The notes below the pieces were generated by a model. It saw nothing but the letters and a program-made list of their open reading frames with translations, made no database searches and was not told the origin of the DNA. Of a stretch of 41,349 bases of DNA, positions 8,901 through 18,097 are shown piece after piece. Made by a program: the position numbers and the translations under genes. Source of the stretch: Chloroflexota bacterium (GTDB lineage Bacteria; Chloroflexota; Anaerolineae; J102); NCBI GenBank assembly GCA_029782215.1, contig JAKOVD010000117.1, positions 1-41,349 on the forward strand. Direction: 5' to 3'. Each line of letters opens with the position of its first letter. Positions within the stretch are counted from its first letter, which is position 1.

Positions 8901-11900
8901 TGCTGCCGTTGTTATTCAGTGTGAAGCTGCCGCTGGCGTCGATGTTCTGGTTGAACACAAAGCCGCTGCCGCTGCCCGGCGCCGTCAGCTTCTTGATGAT
9001 GATGCGGGTGGGCAACTGCCGGTTGGTGAAGGTGCAGGTCACCGTCTCGCCCGCCTCCAGGCTGACCACCGCCCGGTAACCCGGCAGGTCAATGGTCGAG
9101 TTGTTGTCGTCGCAGGTGATGCTCGCCAGTTGCCATCGTGGGGGAAGAATCTCGAAGACAGGGTACTGCCTGGGAGGAAGATTCGTCCGCACGGCGGTGT
9201 CCTGGGCGCCGGTGCCGTCATCCACCAACGTGAACTGATCGGCTCCGTCAGGGTTATCGAAATAGAAGGTAAACCCGGTCGGTCCCTCCGGCTGCGCCGC
9301 CTTCACGATCCGGATCGTCCCCGGCACGGGCGTCGCCGTCGGCGTGGACGTCGGCGTGTTTGTTGCCGTAGGTGACGCCGTCGGCGTCGGCGTTGAGGTC
9401 GGAGTGCGCGTCGCCGTCGGCGTGTTTGTGGCCGTCGCCGTGGGCGTAGGCGTGGGGTCTTTCGTATTGACGAACGTACAGGTAGCCTGCACGCCCGCCG
9501 CCAGATTGAAACTGACCCTGTTGCCATTCCGGGTATAGGCGACATTGCAGGAGATGTCAGCCAGGGTCCAACTCTGCGCCGCAACTTCCTCCACCTCATA
9601 GAACCCCGGCTTCTGGTCGCTGAACGTGCGCTGCGCGATGCCCCCTTGCGTCGCCAGACTAAAGGCGGGGATGACAAAGTCGCTGCTGCTCGTGGTGCCG
9701 AACCCAAACGCGCCATCGCCGCCAAAGGTGTGCTTGGAAATCGTGATTGTGCCTGGAGCCGGCGTCGGCGTGGCCGTCACCGTAGGTGACGCCGTCGGTG
9801 TGGGCGTGGGGTCCTTGGTGTTCGTGAAGGTACAGGTGATGTTGTCGCCTGGACTTGCCGTGAAGCTGGCGTAGGGGATGAAGGATGCCCAGGAGCCGCT
9901 GGTGACGCCCACACATACGGCTCTCGTCCAATTCCAACCCTGCGGCCGGGGCCCCTCGTACAACCTGTAGTACCCAGCCGTCAAACCGCTGAACGTGCGT
10001 TGGGCTGTGCCGCCCTGCGTCGTCAGGCTGAAGTTTGGAATCGGATCGACCACAACATCCGCGCCAAAATCGAACGTGGCATCGCCGCCTACTGCGTTCT
10101 TGGCGATGGTGAGGGTGAAGGGCGCCGGCGTGGCCGTCGGCGTGGGCGTGGGGTCCTTGGTGTTCGTGAACGTGCAGATGACGTTGTCACCTGCCGTTGC
10201 CGTGAAACGGACGTAGGAACCATTCCAGGCATATTGGTCGCCGGTGACGCCCGTGCACGTGACGTCCGTCAAACGCCAGCCCTGCGGCAGAGGCTTCTCA
10301 TAGAGCTTGTATTCTCCGCCCAGCGCCAGGTCGTTGAACGTGCGCTGGGCCGTGCCCCCCTGCGTCGTCAGGCTGAAATCGGGAATCCGGGTGGGGCCGT
10401 AGGTGTAGCCAAAGTCAAAGGTGGCATCGCCGCCCATTGCACTCTTCACAATGGTGAGATCGAAGCTCGGCGGCGGCGTGGTCGTCGCCGTCGGCGTGGG
10501 CGTCGGCACCGGCGTGGGCAGCGGTAAGTCGTAGAAATCGATATAGTATGTTCCCGGAACGGGATTGATCAGCAACGCCCGGCCCTTGTTGTTGTTCGGA
10601 GCAGGCAATACGCCTGGCGAGAAAACGACTCCACTTGCAATGGCTGGCTGTCCGGGTACCCCATCAATCTGATAGTTCTCGAACTTGAAATCGCCCGGGA
10701 TGGTGAAATCGTAGCGACCACTGGCGTCGACTTTCACCACCCTCACATTGGCATTGGGATTTCCGCCCGCGTTATAGCCGCGAAATGTCACCTGCGAACC
10801 CGCAAACGGCGCCGTGCCCTGACATTGGGCGTTCCAACTGATCCCCGACGGCGGATCGCCCTTGCACATATAGCCGCTGATGCGCACGGCCGTCGCCGGC
10901 GTCGGCGTCACTGTCGGCGTGGGCGTCCGTGTCGATGTCGGGGTGCGCGTGGCGGTAGGCGTGGCGGTCGGGGTGTTCGTCGCTGTGGCTGTGGGCGTGG
11001 GCGTGGGGTCTTTCGTATTGATGAACGTACAGGTAGCGTGCACGCCCGCCGCCAGATTGAAACTGACTCTGTTGCCATTCCGGGTATAGACGACATTGCA
11101 GGAGATGTCAGCCAGGGTCCAACCCTGCGGCGCAGCTTCCTCCACCTCATAGAACCCCGGCTTCTGGTCGCTGAACGTGCGCTGCCCCGTGCCCCCTTGC
11201 GTCGCCAGACTGAAGGGGGGGATGACAAAGTCGCTGTTGCTCGTGCTGCCAAACAGAAACGCGCCGTCGCCGCCAAGGGTGTGCTTGGAAATCGTGATCG
11301 TGCCTGGGCCCGGCGTCGCCGTGGGCGTCACCGTAGGCGTCGCCGTCGGCGTGGGCGTGGGGTCCTTGGTGTTCGTGAACGTGCAGATGACGTTGTCGCC
11401 CTCCGTTGCCGTGAAACCGACGTAGGGGAAGTTGGATGACCAGGAGCCGCCGGTGACGCCCACACATACGATTCCCGTCAAGGTCCAACCCTGCGGGCGT
11501 GGTCCCTCGTACAGCCTGTAGTAACCGGGCGACAAACCGCTGAACGTGCGTTGGGCCGCACCGCCCTGCGTTGTCAGGCTGAAGTCGGGAATCTGGGTGA
11601 CTCCGGAACTGTATCTAAAGTCAAAGGTGGCATCGCCGCCCACCGCACTCTTCACGATGGTGAGATCGAAACTCGGCGGCGGCGTGGTCGTCGCCGTCGG
11701 CGTCGCCGTCGGCGCCGGCGTGGGCAGCGGCAGGGTGTAGAAATCGATGTAGTATGTTCCCGGAACGGGATTGATCAGCAACGCATCGCCCTTGCCGGTG
11801 CCGACGGGCGTCACGCCCGGCGAGAAAATGACTCCACTTCCAATACCTGGCTGTGCGGGCACCCCATTAATCTGATAGTTCTCGAACTTGAAATCGTCCG

Positions 11901-12672
11901 GGATGGTGAAATCGTAACGACCATTGGCGTCGACTTTCACCACCCTCACATTGGCATTGGGATTTCCGCCCGCGTTATAGCCACGAAATAGCACCTGTGA
12001 ACCCACAAACGGCGCCGTGCCCTGGCACTGGGCGTTCCAACTGATCCCCGGCGGCGGATCGCCTTTGCACATATAGCCGCTGATGCGCACGACGGTGGCC
12101 GGCGTGGGCGTCACGGTCGGCGTCGGCGCCGGCGGCAGCAGGTAGAAGTCGGTGGCGTGCACACCCGGCGCCGGAGCCAGCATGATCACGGCGGTCGGCG
12201 GCGTCTGCACCGTCCCCGTTTGGGCGATCGCCGCTACGCCGACCCAACCGTTGGGCAGGGTCACCTGCACCTGGAAGTTCTTGTAGCCGATGTCCCCGGC
12301 AATGCTCATGTTGTAGAAGCCGCCGGCGTCGGCCGCCACGGTGCGGATGAAATCCCCCGGCGCCGCCTCGCCGTCGTTCCACCCGGACACGGTGACCACT
12401 GCGTTCGGTACAGGCTTCGTTCCCTGGCATTGGCCGTTCCAACTGATGCCGGGGGGCGGGTTGCCCTGGCACACGTAGCCGCGGAAGCGCCAGGGGGATG
12501 GGGTTGTTGCTGTGGCCGCAGGCGCGGCCGGGGCGGCCGGGGCGGCAGGCACAGCAGTTTTCGCAGGCGCGGCGGAGACGGCGGTCGCCGCCGCCGCCAG
12601 GAGGACCAGCAGGATGATGGCGATGAGCCACAGTGAGCGCGATCCTGCGAGTCGGGAGGTGGGGCTTGGCAT
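5974..12672 (-). CDS. Giant secreted multi-module protein with Thr-Pro linkers
   Basis: 2232 residues from ATG at 12672. This start has AGGAG about 6 nt upstream and opens directly on a signal peptide (hydrophobic to about residue 32, cleavage near VSA-A); an upstream in-frame start at 12762 would add 30 unlikely residues. I count four A modules of about 110 residues (beginning RxxGYxCxGxPP, ending TDFYxLP or IDFYxLP) and twelve B modules of 90-100 residues (beginning TIxIxK, ending VTCTFxNT, with paired Cys). The order is A-A-B-B-A-B(x10)-A. B modules look like prealbumin/SpaA-type beta sandwiches and A modules like carboxypeptidase-regulatory-like domains. Linkers are TPTPTATP repeats. The C-terminus ends [16 protein letters not shown]. 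Likely an extracellular or surface stalk or adhesin; this role is inference. Confidence 0.8.
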   Translation of the reverse strand: MPSPTSRLAGSRSLWLIAIILLVLLAAAATAVSAAPAKTAVPAAPAAPAAPAATATTPSPWRFRGYVCQGNPPPGISWNGQCQGTKPVPNAVVTVSGWNDGEAAPGDFIRTVAADAGGFYNMSIAGDIGYKNFQVQVTLPNGWVGVAAIAQTGTVQTPPTAVIMLAPAPGVHATDFYLLPPAPTPTVTPTPATVVRISGYMCKGDPPPGISWNAQCQGTAPFVGSQVLFRGYNAGGNPNANVRVVKVDANGRYDFTIPDDFKFENYQINGVPAQPGIGSGVIFSPGVTPVGTGKGDALLINPVPGTYYIDFYTLPLPTPAPTATPTATTTPPPSFDLTIVKSAVGGDATFDFRYSSGVTQIPDFSLTTQGGAAQRTFSGLSPGYYRLYEGPRPQGWTLTGIVCVGVTGGSWSSNFPYVGFTATEGDNVICTFTNTKDPTPTPTATPTVTPTATPGPGTITISKHTLGGDGAFLFGSTSNSDFVIPPFSLATQGGTGQRTFSDQKPGFYEVEEAAPQGWTLADISCNVVYTRNGNRVSFNLAAGVHATCTFINTKDPTPTPTATATNTPTATPTATRTPTSTRTPTPTVTPTPATAVRISGYMCKGDPPSGISWNAQCQGTAPFAGSQVTFRGYNAGGNPNANVRVVKVDASGRYDFTIPGDFKFENYQIDGVPGQPAIASGVVFSPGVLPAPNNNKGRALLINPVPGTYYIDFYDLPLPTPVPTPTPTATTTPPPSFDLTIVKSAMGGDATFDFGYTYGPTRIPDFSLTTQGGTAQRTFNDLALGGEYKLYEKPLPQGWRLTDVTCTGVTGDQYAWNGSYVRFTATAGDNVICTFTNTKDPTPTPTATPAPFTLTIAKNAVGGDATFDFGADVVVDPIPNFSLTTQGGTAQRTFSGLTAGYYRLYEGPRPQGWNWTRAVCVGVTSGSWASFIPYASFTASPGDNITCTFTNTKDPTPTPTASPTVTATPTPAPGTITISKHTFGGDGAFGFGTTSSSDFVIPAFSLATQGGIAQRTFSDQKPGFYEVEEVAAQSWTLADISCNVAYTRNGNRVSFNLAAGVQATCTFVNTKDPTPTPTATATNTPTATRTPTSTPTPTASPTATNTPTSTPTATPVPGTIRIVKAAQPEGPTGFTFYFDNPDGADQFTLVDDGTGAQDTAVRTNLPPRQYPVFEILPPRWQLASITCDDNNSTIDLPGYRAVVSLEAGETVTCTFTNRQLPTRIIIKKLTAPGSGSGFVFNQNIDASGSFTLNNNGSKAFDNLAAGTYTVTEQDPTATGFQLSGLSCDDANSTVDIAGRTATIRAEGGETVTCTFVNTAANTVTVEKKVLPAGAPAGSFSFSQTLDNSGNFTLSGGASKTFSNVSPQVNHTITEADPGPNYQLTAIECYDTATGQPFLGSLTTRSVMLNMVAGARVHCVFTNTYIATPTPTATATPTYTPTPTATPTATATPTATPTRTPTATPTRTPTPTPTATPTATPTHTPTPTATATPTPTPTNTATATATPTPTATPTNTPTPTATPTATATPTATPAPGTIIIEKLALPQSSQRFTFSQNIDGSGDFSLSNGGSELFANVAAGRYTVTEQAPTGGFKLGALLCNDNNSTGDVASRTATINLEAGETVTCLFLNTQGNTVTVAKVVEPAGAPAGSFSFSHSLDNSGAFTLSGGQVKTFTNVEALFEYFITEGDPSPNYRLTGIVCRSVDTGEVYNGDVNSRTVAFPMLAGDQMNCVFTNTFIATPTPTATPTNTPTPTSTPTPTPTATATNTPTPTNTPTPTATPTNTPTPTATPTATATPTATPAPGTIIIEKLALPQSSTSFTYSQNIDGSGDFSLSNGGSELFANVAAGRYTVTEQPPTGGFKLGALLCNDNNSTGDVASRTATINLEAGETVTCLFLNTQGNTVTVAKVVEPAGAPAGSFSFSHSLDNSGAFTLSGGQVKTFTTVEALSEYFVTEAAPGSNYRLTDIACRSVDTGQVYNGDVNSRTVVFPMLAGDQVNCVFTNSYTATPIPTPTSTPTATPTPTPTRTPTPIPTKPVGSEWRFRGYVCEGNPPAGSQPGQPCPSGTFPLSKKQGAKLTLTGWNVGDATESTYEVYLSPTLEGFYNFIVYAPANFHSYRLTATVKGMAGNLVLAEDGTVEGNDAVSWLDPKPEVHLTDFYFLPTAPTPTPTETPEPTATPTATPTETPEPTATPTATPEPTATPTAIPEATATPTPTSLPDYELYMPLVLRPGA
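6667..7270 (-). repeat. Long direct repeat inside the giant gene, copy 1
   Basis: About 600 bp encoding the last two B modules and part of their linker. It matches 7471-8074 at a constant offset of 804 bp with only scattered substitutions (roughly 95% identical by eye). This indicates a recent in-frame tandem duplication of a two-module unit (268 codons). Confidence 0.85.
7471..8074 (-). repeat. Long direct repeat inside the giant gene, copy 2
   Basis: Partner of 6667-7270. Differences include a few silent changes and some coding changes, for example an insertion-free QRFTFSQ versus TSFTYSQ segment. Confidence 0.85.
8075..8400 (-). repeat. Low-complexity Thr-Pro linker tract
   Basis: Over 300 bp of 6-nt and 12-nt near-repeats of the type GTGGGCGTGGCCGTCGGC on the plus strand, coding for ATPTPT-type sequence on the minus strand. 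The longest of several such tracts in this gene; prone to slippage and length change. It is coding, not a CRISPR. Confidence 0.85.
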
Positions 12673-12786
12673 GGCAGTCTCCTCTGGAAAACAAATGCGC
12701 CAGCATGCGCGCTGAATACGGGCAAAGGGAAAAGGGAGAGGAGGACGAGTGTGCGCGTGCACTCCGCCGGGCCATTCCCTTCCTGG

Positions 12787-12792
12787 TATAAT
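12787..12792 (+). promoter_or_regulatory. Possible -10 element in the divergent region
   Basis: A perfect TATAAT in the 230-nt gap between the giant gene (minus) and the LuxR gene (plus). No good -35 box lies 16-18 nt upstream on the plus strand; read on the minus strand the site gives TATTAT. It could serve either gene. Weak support. Confidence 0.3.
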
Positions 12793-12902
12793 AGGAAACG
12801 CTGCCGCCCGCGCCTATCGCATGTCATGTGATTTTTCCCCGCCGGCGCATGTGAGATTGCCCCTCCATCTGGCGCACGCGTAAGCCGGCGTGCAATCCAT
12901 CC

Positions 12903-15539
12903 ATGTTTCTAGCTGCCAGGATCACCAAACCGGCCTATCCCGCCACCCTGGTTGACCGGCCGCGGTTGCACCGTCGGCTGGATCGCTGGGCGGAACAGCG
13001 CGCCATCGCCATCTTTGCGCCGACGGGCTACGGCAAGTCCTCCCTGGTCAGCCGCTGGCTCGACGTCGCCGGCCTGGCCGCGCACACCGCCTGGCTCAAC
13101 CTGGACGAGTCCGACAGCGACCCTCGCCAGTTCGCCCTGCACCTGGCTGCCGCCCTGGACCGGGTCCTCCCCGGCGCCCTGGCGCTCGCCCAACCCATCC
13201 TGGAGGACAGGAACGGGACCGTCCGGCGGGTGCTGGCGCGCATCTTCTACACCTACTGGGACGGCGCCGGACCGGACGCGCTCCCCGCCGGCCGGCACAC
13301 CCTGCTGGTCCTGGACGACCTCCATCGCGTCCAGTCGCCCGAGGTGGATGCCGCCATCGCCGCCATCCTCGAACAAGGACCGGAAAGGCTCCACCTGCTG
13401 CTGCTGGCGCGGCAGCGCACCACCCTGCCGCTGGCGCGGCTGGTCGCGCACGGGCAGGTCATGGCGCTCACCGCCGATGACCTGCGATTTAGCAGCGCCG
13501 AGGTCAAGGAGTACGTGCAGCGCCAGGGCTTCCGAGAGCCCACCGAGGCCGAGGCAGCCCAGGTGGTGGAACGTAGCGAGGGCTGGGCGGCGGCGCTGCA
13601 GCTAGCGGTGCTGGCGCTGCCCGGACGCGGCAGCGCCGCCGAGCTGGTCAACGTGCTTCATGGCGAAAGTGTCTGGCTGGCGGCTTACCTGACGGATGAA
13701 GTGCTCGACCGGCAGACACCCGAACTGCGCCGCTTTCTGCTGCAGACCTCGATCCTCGACGAGTTCACCCCGGCGCTCTGCGCGGCTGTCACGGGCGACG
13801 AACATGCCTATGCCCGAATCGACGAGATTGGCCGCGGCAATCTCTTCCTGGTCGCGATGGAGGAACGGGCAAAACGCTATCGCTACCACCACCTGTTTCA
13901 AGAGCTGCTGCAGCACAGGCTGTTGGCCGAGACGCCGGCGGGCCATGTCGCCGAGCTGCACCAGCGGGCGGCGGCCTGGTTGGCGGCGGCGGGCGAGATC
14001 GAAGCCGCCGTGCGCCACTTCCTGGCCGGAGGCGCCTCTGAGCAGGCGGCGGCGCTGGTTGAGTCGCAAATGCGGGCGGCGCTGCTGCACGATCTTTTCC
14101 GGGCGGGCGCCCTCCTGGCTCTGCTGCCTGGCGACGTCCTGGCGCAGCGGCCGCAGTTGCTGCTCGATCGCTGCCGCGTGGCGGTGCTGGTGGGCGACAA
14201 GATGGCCTTGGCCTACGCTCGTGAGGCAGAGGTCTGTCTCCAGGCCCAGCGCCTGCCCGATCGCGACGCCGCCAGGCTTGAAGCCGAGTGGCTGGTGCTG
14301 AACGCCTGTGGCTTGTTCATCCAGCGCGACCTTGCGGCCGCGATGGATGTCGCCCTCCAGGCCCACACCGTTCGCGCCTTTTTGGATGACTTCCATTTTG
14401 GCACGCTGCACTTTCTGCTCATGCAGCTTCACAGCTTCGCCGGCAGAGGAGCGGAGATGGCACCCTGTGCGGAAGCGGCCCTGGAAGCTTTCTTGCGCTC
14501 CGACTTCACGCTGGGCGCTCTGGCGGTGCGCCGGGAGATGGCGCGGTGGAGCATGGCCCATGGAGACAGCGCCCAGGCCAGCCGCCAGTTCCGGGACCTG
14601 TTCCGGGAGTGGCCTCGTGATCTGCATCTGGGCGCCGATGACCTGGCCCTCGCCTACTTCCGCGCTGCAGAAAACAGCTACTGGCAGGACCAGATGGATG
14701 AGGGGAACAGGTACACGCGCTCGTTCATGGAGTTGGCCATCCAACTGCAGGACGGCCCACTCACGGTCCTCGCCTGGTATCTTGGGCGGACGGTTGGCGC
14801 GGACGCGGCCGTGGACGGTGCGGAGCCGCCGGAGGCCGATGGCCCGCTTGGGGAGTCCACGCGACCGGGTGTCGCCGATTTCCTGCTGGACTACAAGGTG
14901 CGCTTTCTGATTTCATCCGGCCGGAGCGACCTGGCCTGGCACCTGGCTCAGGACTCCGGCATCAATCTGCAGAGCTTGCCCCCGCATCCGGTTCATCGCA
15001 AGCTGATCACCTATCTGCGCGCCGCGGTCGCCCAGGACGTCGACCCGGCAGCCGTCGCCCAGGCGCTCTCGGCTGCGCAGAACGCCGCTGTGCAGAGCGG
15101 CGATCGGTTCTCGCAGCTGCAGTTGCTGGCGCTGGCGGCATCGCAGCAGCTCCGGCTGGGCGATGCCGCCGCCGCCGAAACGCTGATGGAGGCCGCGCAT
15201 CTTGCCACAGAAACGGGCTATGTGCGCGTGATCCTGGAGGTTCCCGGTTTCGCATCGATCCTGCAGGAGATGGGCGTTTCCCTTGCCGAGGCCCCTACCT
15301 CCGCCGCAGGCGCCACACCCTCGGCTGCCCAGACGATTGGCCTGACCGAGCAGGAGCAGCGGGTGTTGGAGCTGCTGGCGGCGGATTACAGCTATGAACA
15401 GATCGCCGCGGAACTAGTGGTCAGCGTCAACACGGTCCGCACCCACGTCCGTCACCTCTACCGCAAGCTGTCGGCAAACCGCCGCGACCAGGCGGTTGCG
15501 CAGGCGGTCCGTCGCGGACTGCTGCCCGGCGTGCTCTAG
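12903..15539 (+). CDS. MalT-like LuxR-family transcriptional regulator (STAND ATPase)
   Basis: 878 residues from ATG 12903. The N-terminal P-loop PTGYGKS (residues 40-46) and Walker B LLVLDDLH (Asp138-Asp139) define an NTPase of the MalT/STAND type. A long helical, TPR-like middle follows (about 350-780). A C-terminal LuxR helix-turn-helix starts near 814 (LTEQEQRVLELL, then VSVNTVRTHVRHLYRKL). Such proteins bind an inducer through the helical region, oligomerise with ATP and activate transcription. The gene is divergent from the giant secreted-protein gene across 230 nt, so that gene is a reasonable target, though this is inferred only from position. Length is typical for the family (about 850-950). 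Confidence 0.9.
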   Translation: MFLAARITKPAYPATLVDRPRLHRRLDRWAEQRAIAIFAPTGYGKSSLVSRWLDVAGLAAHTAWLNLDESDSDPRQFALHLAAALDRVLPGALALAQPILEDRNGTVRRVLARIFYTYWDGAGPDALPAGRHTLLVLDDLHRVQSPEVDAAIAAILEQGPERLHLLLLARQRTTLPLARLVAHGQVMALTADDLRFSSAEVKEYVQRQGFREPTEAEAAQVVERSEGWAAALQLAVLALPGRGSAAELVNVLHGESVWLAAYLTDEVLDRQTPELRRFLLQTSILDEFTPALCAAVTGDEHAYARIDEIGRGNLFLVAMEERAKRYRYHHLFQELLQHRLLAETPAGHVAELHQRAAAWLAAAGEIEAAVRHFLAGGASEQAAALVESQMRAALLHDLFRAGALLALLPGDVLAQRPQLLLDRCRVAVLVGDKMALAYAREAEVCLQAQRLPDRDAARLEAEWLVLNACGLFIQRDLAAAMDVALQAHTVRAFLDDFHFGTLHFLLMQLHSFAGRGAEMAPCAEAALEAFLRSDFTLGALAVRREMARWSMAHGDSAQASRQFRDLFREWPRDLHLGADDLALAYFRAAENSYWQDQMDEGNRYTRSFMELAIQLQDGPLTVLAWYLGRTVGADAAVDGAEPPEADGPLGESTRPGVADFLLDYKVRFLISSGRSDLAWHLAQDSGINLQSLPPHPVHRKLITYLRAAVAQDVDPAAVAQALSAAQNAAVQSGDRFSQLQLLALAASQQLRLGDAAAAETLMEAAHLATETGYVRVILEVPGFASILQEMGVSLAEAPTSAAGATPSAAQTIGLTEQEQRVLELLAADYSYEQIAAELVVSVNTVRTHVRHLYRKLSANRRDQAVAQAVRRGLLPGVL

Positions 15540-15588
15540 GCGCAACAATTGGGGTTGCCTGCACTCGGTGCAGTTGTATCAGGTCGTT
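15540..15588. other. Start of the 702-nt gene-free gap (15540-16241)
   Basis: This stretch follows the LuxR stop and holds a weak stem CTGCA/TGCAG (about 15560-15574), not a convincing terminator. The rest of the gap is the 410-bp repeat (15589-15998) and a 243-nt leader with two dyads (15999-16241). Confidence 0.4.
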
Positions 15589-15998
15589 CCGGCTACGCGA
15601 CTCATCCGTTCTGATTCGAGCTCATTGTAGGGTTGATTCCAGTAGCGACGGCCGGTATCCCGTTCTGTCCATCCCCCTCTTCGATTCCGATTTGAGCACT
15701 CAAGAAGGGTACCGGTCCTCTCGCTGCGAACGAACTCAGGTTCCTAATCCAGTCATCGTCAAAATCGCGGGTTCGACAACATCGAACCCGCCAAGTGTAA
15801 AATGCCGGTTTCATGCCCCAAATATCACGAAAGTCCGCCAATTGGCGGACTTTATGTCCAACGGGAGCGACGGGCGTCGGCCCCTATCCAAGTAATTTTG
15901 GGGTGACAGGATTAAGACGACTCAAGGGCCTGACTATTGTTGAGCGAAAGGAATGTTACAGCCGAGGTAGTCCGCCTGTCAAAATGCCTCGCAGGGCA
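15589..15998 (+). repeat. 410-bp direct repeat, left copy, bracketing the glycan/peptide island
   Basis: Aligns with 40740-41149 in the same orientation over its full length, with about 60 substitutions and two compensating 1-nt indels (about 85% identity by hand count). A 39-nt block from AACGGGAGCG to AAGTAATTT (about 15859-15897) is identical, as is a 23-nt block starting CATCCGTTCTG near 15603. It holds an inverted repeat GCGGGTTCGA/TCGAACCCGC (about 15767-15791) and a perfect 24-bp palindrome at 15830-15853. A 79-codon frame on the minus strand is interrupted in the other copy, so the element appears non-coding. Confidence 0.9.
15830..15853. terminator. Perfect 24-bp palindrome in the left repeat
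   Basis: Each half is AAAGTCCGCCAA or its complement, giving a strong symmetric hairpin ending in TTT. It lies about 290 nt past the LuxR stop. It may act as a bidirectional terminator or a protein-binding dyad. Conserved exactly in the right copy. Confidence 0.5.
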
Positions 15999-16025
15999 TG
16001 TTGGCGTCAGCCTGGGACGCTCAGA

Positions 16026-16057
16026 GTGCCAGCCGGTAGTAGTGGAATAACTGGCAC
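16026..16057. promoter_or_regulatory. Inverted repeat upstream of the island's first gene
   Basis: GTGCCAG (16026-16032) and CTGGCAC (16051-16057) are perfect 7-bp arms separated by 18 nt. Possible regulator-binding dyad in the 243-nt leader before the gene at 16242. Unproven. Confidence 0.3.
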
Positions 16058-16097
16058 CCCTGCTGGTCAGAACTCCTGGGGGTCAGAGCGCCATTCT

Positions 16098-16114
16098 GCA
16101 GTCACGATGACTGC
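16098..16114. promoter_or_regulatory. 17-bp dyad GCAGTCA-CGA-TGACTGC
   Basis: Perfect 7-bp arms around a 3-nt centre, compact like an operator. It lies about 130 nt before the start of the GT-C gene. Could also be a small hairpin in the transcript. Confidence 0.3.
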
Positions 16115-16241
16115 CTGATGCTGCGTGCTGTTCAGGCTCGTTTGGGAATTCCGTGGCGCCTTCAGATAATGACATCTTGCCAGATCGCATCGGAACCTTT
16201 TCAGGACCCACCTCGGTGCTCTATCGCTCGGACACCAGGAC

Positions 16242-17978
16242 ATGAACAGATCGTCACGCACGTCGCAGGTACAGATCGCCCTCTGGTTGCTGCTGTTGGC
16301 AGCGGCCAGCTTCTTGGCAGTGCGTGACTTTCATTCCCACGCGGCCATCTTGGTAGACAGCAGTCGTTACGTGGTGTTGGCGCAGTCGCTGCTCCGTGGC
16401 CCTGTCTATGGGCTTGTCGACCGGCCTGTGCCTCCAGTGGTGAGCGTGTATCCTTTCGGCTATCCACTCATTCTCGCCCCGCTCGTCGCTGCCTTTCCCC
16501 AGGATTTCGAAGTCTTGCGTTGGCCCTCACTGGTGGCCACGCTGCTCAACATCTCCATCCTGTTCTGGGGCTGGCGGCTACTAAGCAAGCGGTCGCAGTG
16601 GTGGGGTCTGGCTGTGGCTGCACTCTACGCGGTTGCGCCCTCGACTATCCTCCAGGCGCGACTCGTCCTATCAGAAGCGGTGTTCATGACCTTCCTTCTG
16701 GTCACCATCCTGCTCTTCGAACTGGGGGCGCGCAGACAAGCGCCGTGGTGGTGGTGTCTGCTCGCCGGCGCAAGCAGCTTCGCCATGGTGTTCACAAGGA
16801 CGGCCGGTTGGCCAATGTGGGTTGGGCTCGTGCTCTATCTGCTGGTCCGGCGCCGGCAGCGCGCCCTTCGCGACCTGCTAGGAGTTGCCGCCACCATGGT
16901 GGCATTGACCACCCTGGTCGTGGTCGCCACTACCGTCCGGCCAATTGATCTCCTGCCGCTGAGCTACATGGGGTTGGACGACAGCCTGGTCAAAGAACAG
17001 ACGGGCGAAAACCAGACATCCACGCTTCCCCACATCACGCCAACAACAGGGCCAAACGACACTCTTGCACCGGCCGTTGAGCAACTATCCTCTGATCAGA
17101 ATGGTTCCGTTCCTGGGCGCTGGAAGTTGCTGGCATACCTGGGTAGAGAGATGATTCGGCGTTCAGAGGATAAGCTTACCAGGCTCGTCCCGGCAGCAGT
17201 CGCACCCGGTCTCGACAGTCATCTTTTCTCGACCGTGATGCGACGCTACGGTCTGGACAGCGTGGCGCCTTGGGCCGGTTTGGCCCTGTGCTTGCTCATT
17301 CTCATTGGCTTCGCGGTCTGGGCGTGGCAAGACGGTGTCTCCGCGTTTCTGGTCATTGTGCCTTTCTATGGCGCGGTGCTGATGCTGTGGACATGGAGCG
17401 ATGTCCGCCTGCTCTATCCCATCGCACCGCAGGTGGCACTGGCATTCCTGATCGCCATCGACGCCTGCATCAAGGCCCTTTGGCGCTTGGTGCGCAGGCA
17501 GCCTACACCTCAACACATCGGACGCCTGCTCGCTCCTGTTGCCCTTGTCTTGTTTCTCGTCTACGCCGGCATCGCCTTCATGTATCCCAATAATCGTTTC
17601 TACACACGTACGGTCGAAGAGCGCGGCCGTTGGCTGCGCGAGCGTACGTCGTCTGAATCGCTGCTCATGACCACACTGCCTGAGACTGATTATCTCTACA
17701 CCGGGCGCACCGTCGTACCCCTGCCAGAGGTCGACGCCGAAACGACTCCGGCTGAGCTATGGCTGCAGCTTCAGGCAAGTGGAGCCGACTTCGCCGTCGT
17801 TTACCCCTTGCACATCTGGTGGCGTGAGAGCGGCAAGTCTACCGAGCGCGAGTTCTTCACCACAGGTTCGGAACGAATCGCGCCTCGCCTGCTCGCCGAG
17901 CTGGAGAAGGAAGGCCGTGTCAAGCGCCTTCCGACGCCGGCTGAGGTTCCATTTCAGGTCTATGCCCTCTCCCCCTAG
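16242..17978 (+). CDS. GT-C membrane glycosyltransferase, family 39/ArnT-like
   Basis: 578 residues with an N-terminal transmembrane helix and about nine more, then a soluble C-terminal portion of about 120 residues. The first periplasmic loop has Asp39 in the context VDSSRYVVLAQSL, the placement expected for the catalytic acid of GT39/ArnT-type enzymes, which use polyprenyl-phosphate sugars and act on the outer face of the membrane. First gene of the island, 120 nt ahead of the ABC permease gene on the same strand. AGGA sits unusually close (1 nt) to the ATG. The acceptor is unknown. Confidence 0.75.
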   Translation: MNRSSRTSQVQIALWLLLLAAASFLAVRDFHSHAAILVDSSRYVVLAQSLLRGPVYGLVDRPVPPVVSVYPFGYPLILAPLVAAFPQDFEVLRWPSLVATLLNISILFWGWRLLSKRSQWWGLAVAALYAVAPSTILQARLVLSEAVFMTFLLVTILLFELGARRQAPWWWCLLAGASSFAMVFTRTAGWPMWVGLVLYLLVRRRQRALRDLLGVAATMVALTTLVVVATTVRPIDLLPLSYMGLDDSLVKEQTGENQTSTLPHITPTTGPNDTLAPAVEQLSSDQNGSVPGRWKLLAYLGREMIRRSEDKLTRLVPAAVAPGLDSHLFSTVMRRYGLDSVAPWAGLALCLLILIGFAVWAWQDGVSAFLVIVPFYGAVLMLWTWSDVRLLYPIAPQVALAFLIAIDACIKALWRLVRRQPTPQHIGRLLAPVALVLFLVYAGIAFMYPNNRFYTRTVEERGRWLRERTSSESLLMTTLPETDYLYTGRTVVPLPEVDAETTPAELWLQLQASGADFAVVYPLHIWWRESGKSTEREFFTTGSERIAPRLLAELEKEGRVKRLPTPAEVPFQVYALSP

Positions 17979-17988
17979 TTGAAGGTGC

Positions 17989-18019
17989 ACCGTGCCGCTG
18001 GCCCAGCGTCGGGCACGGT
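17989..18019 (+). terminator. Strong hairpin between the GT-C and ABC permease genes
   Basis: Arms ACCGTGCC (17989-17996) and GGCACGGT (18012-18019), with an inner GCTG/CAGC stem. It lies 11 nt past the stop codon. No T-tract follows, so it may act as an attenuator or mRNA stabiliser rather than a full terminator. Confidence 0.45.
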
Positions 18020-18097
18020 AGCGCTGTGGGTTTCCATGTGGGGTGCTGGCGGCGTAGAATGGGGACGATTTTGAGCAAAGCCTATAGGATAGACGCC

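Noticed and set aside
13602..14744. 380-codon frame antisense to the LuxR gene
   Set aside because: No recognisable domain or signal, and the plus-strand gene here is unambiguous.
15602..15841. 79-residue minus-strand frame in the left repeat
   Set aside because: Starts with TTG, and the matching frame in the right copy has an early TAG, so coding is not conserved.
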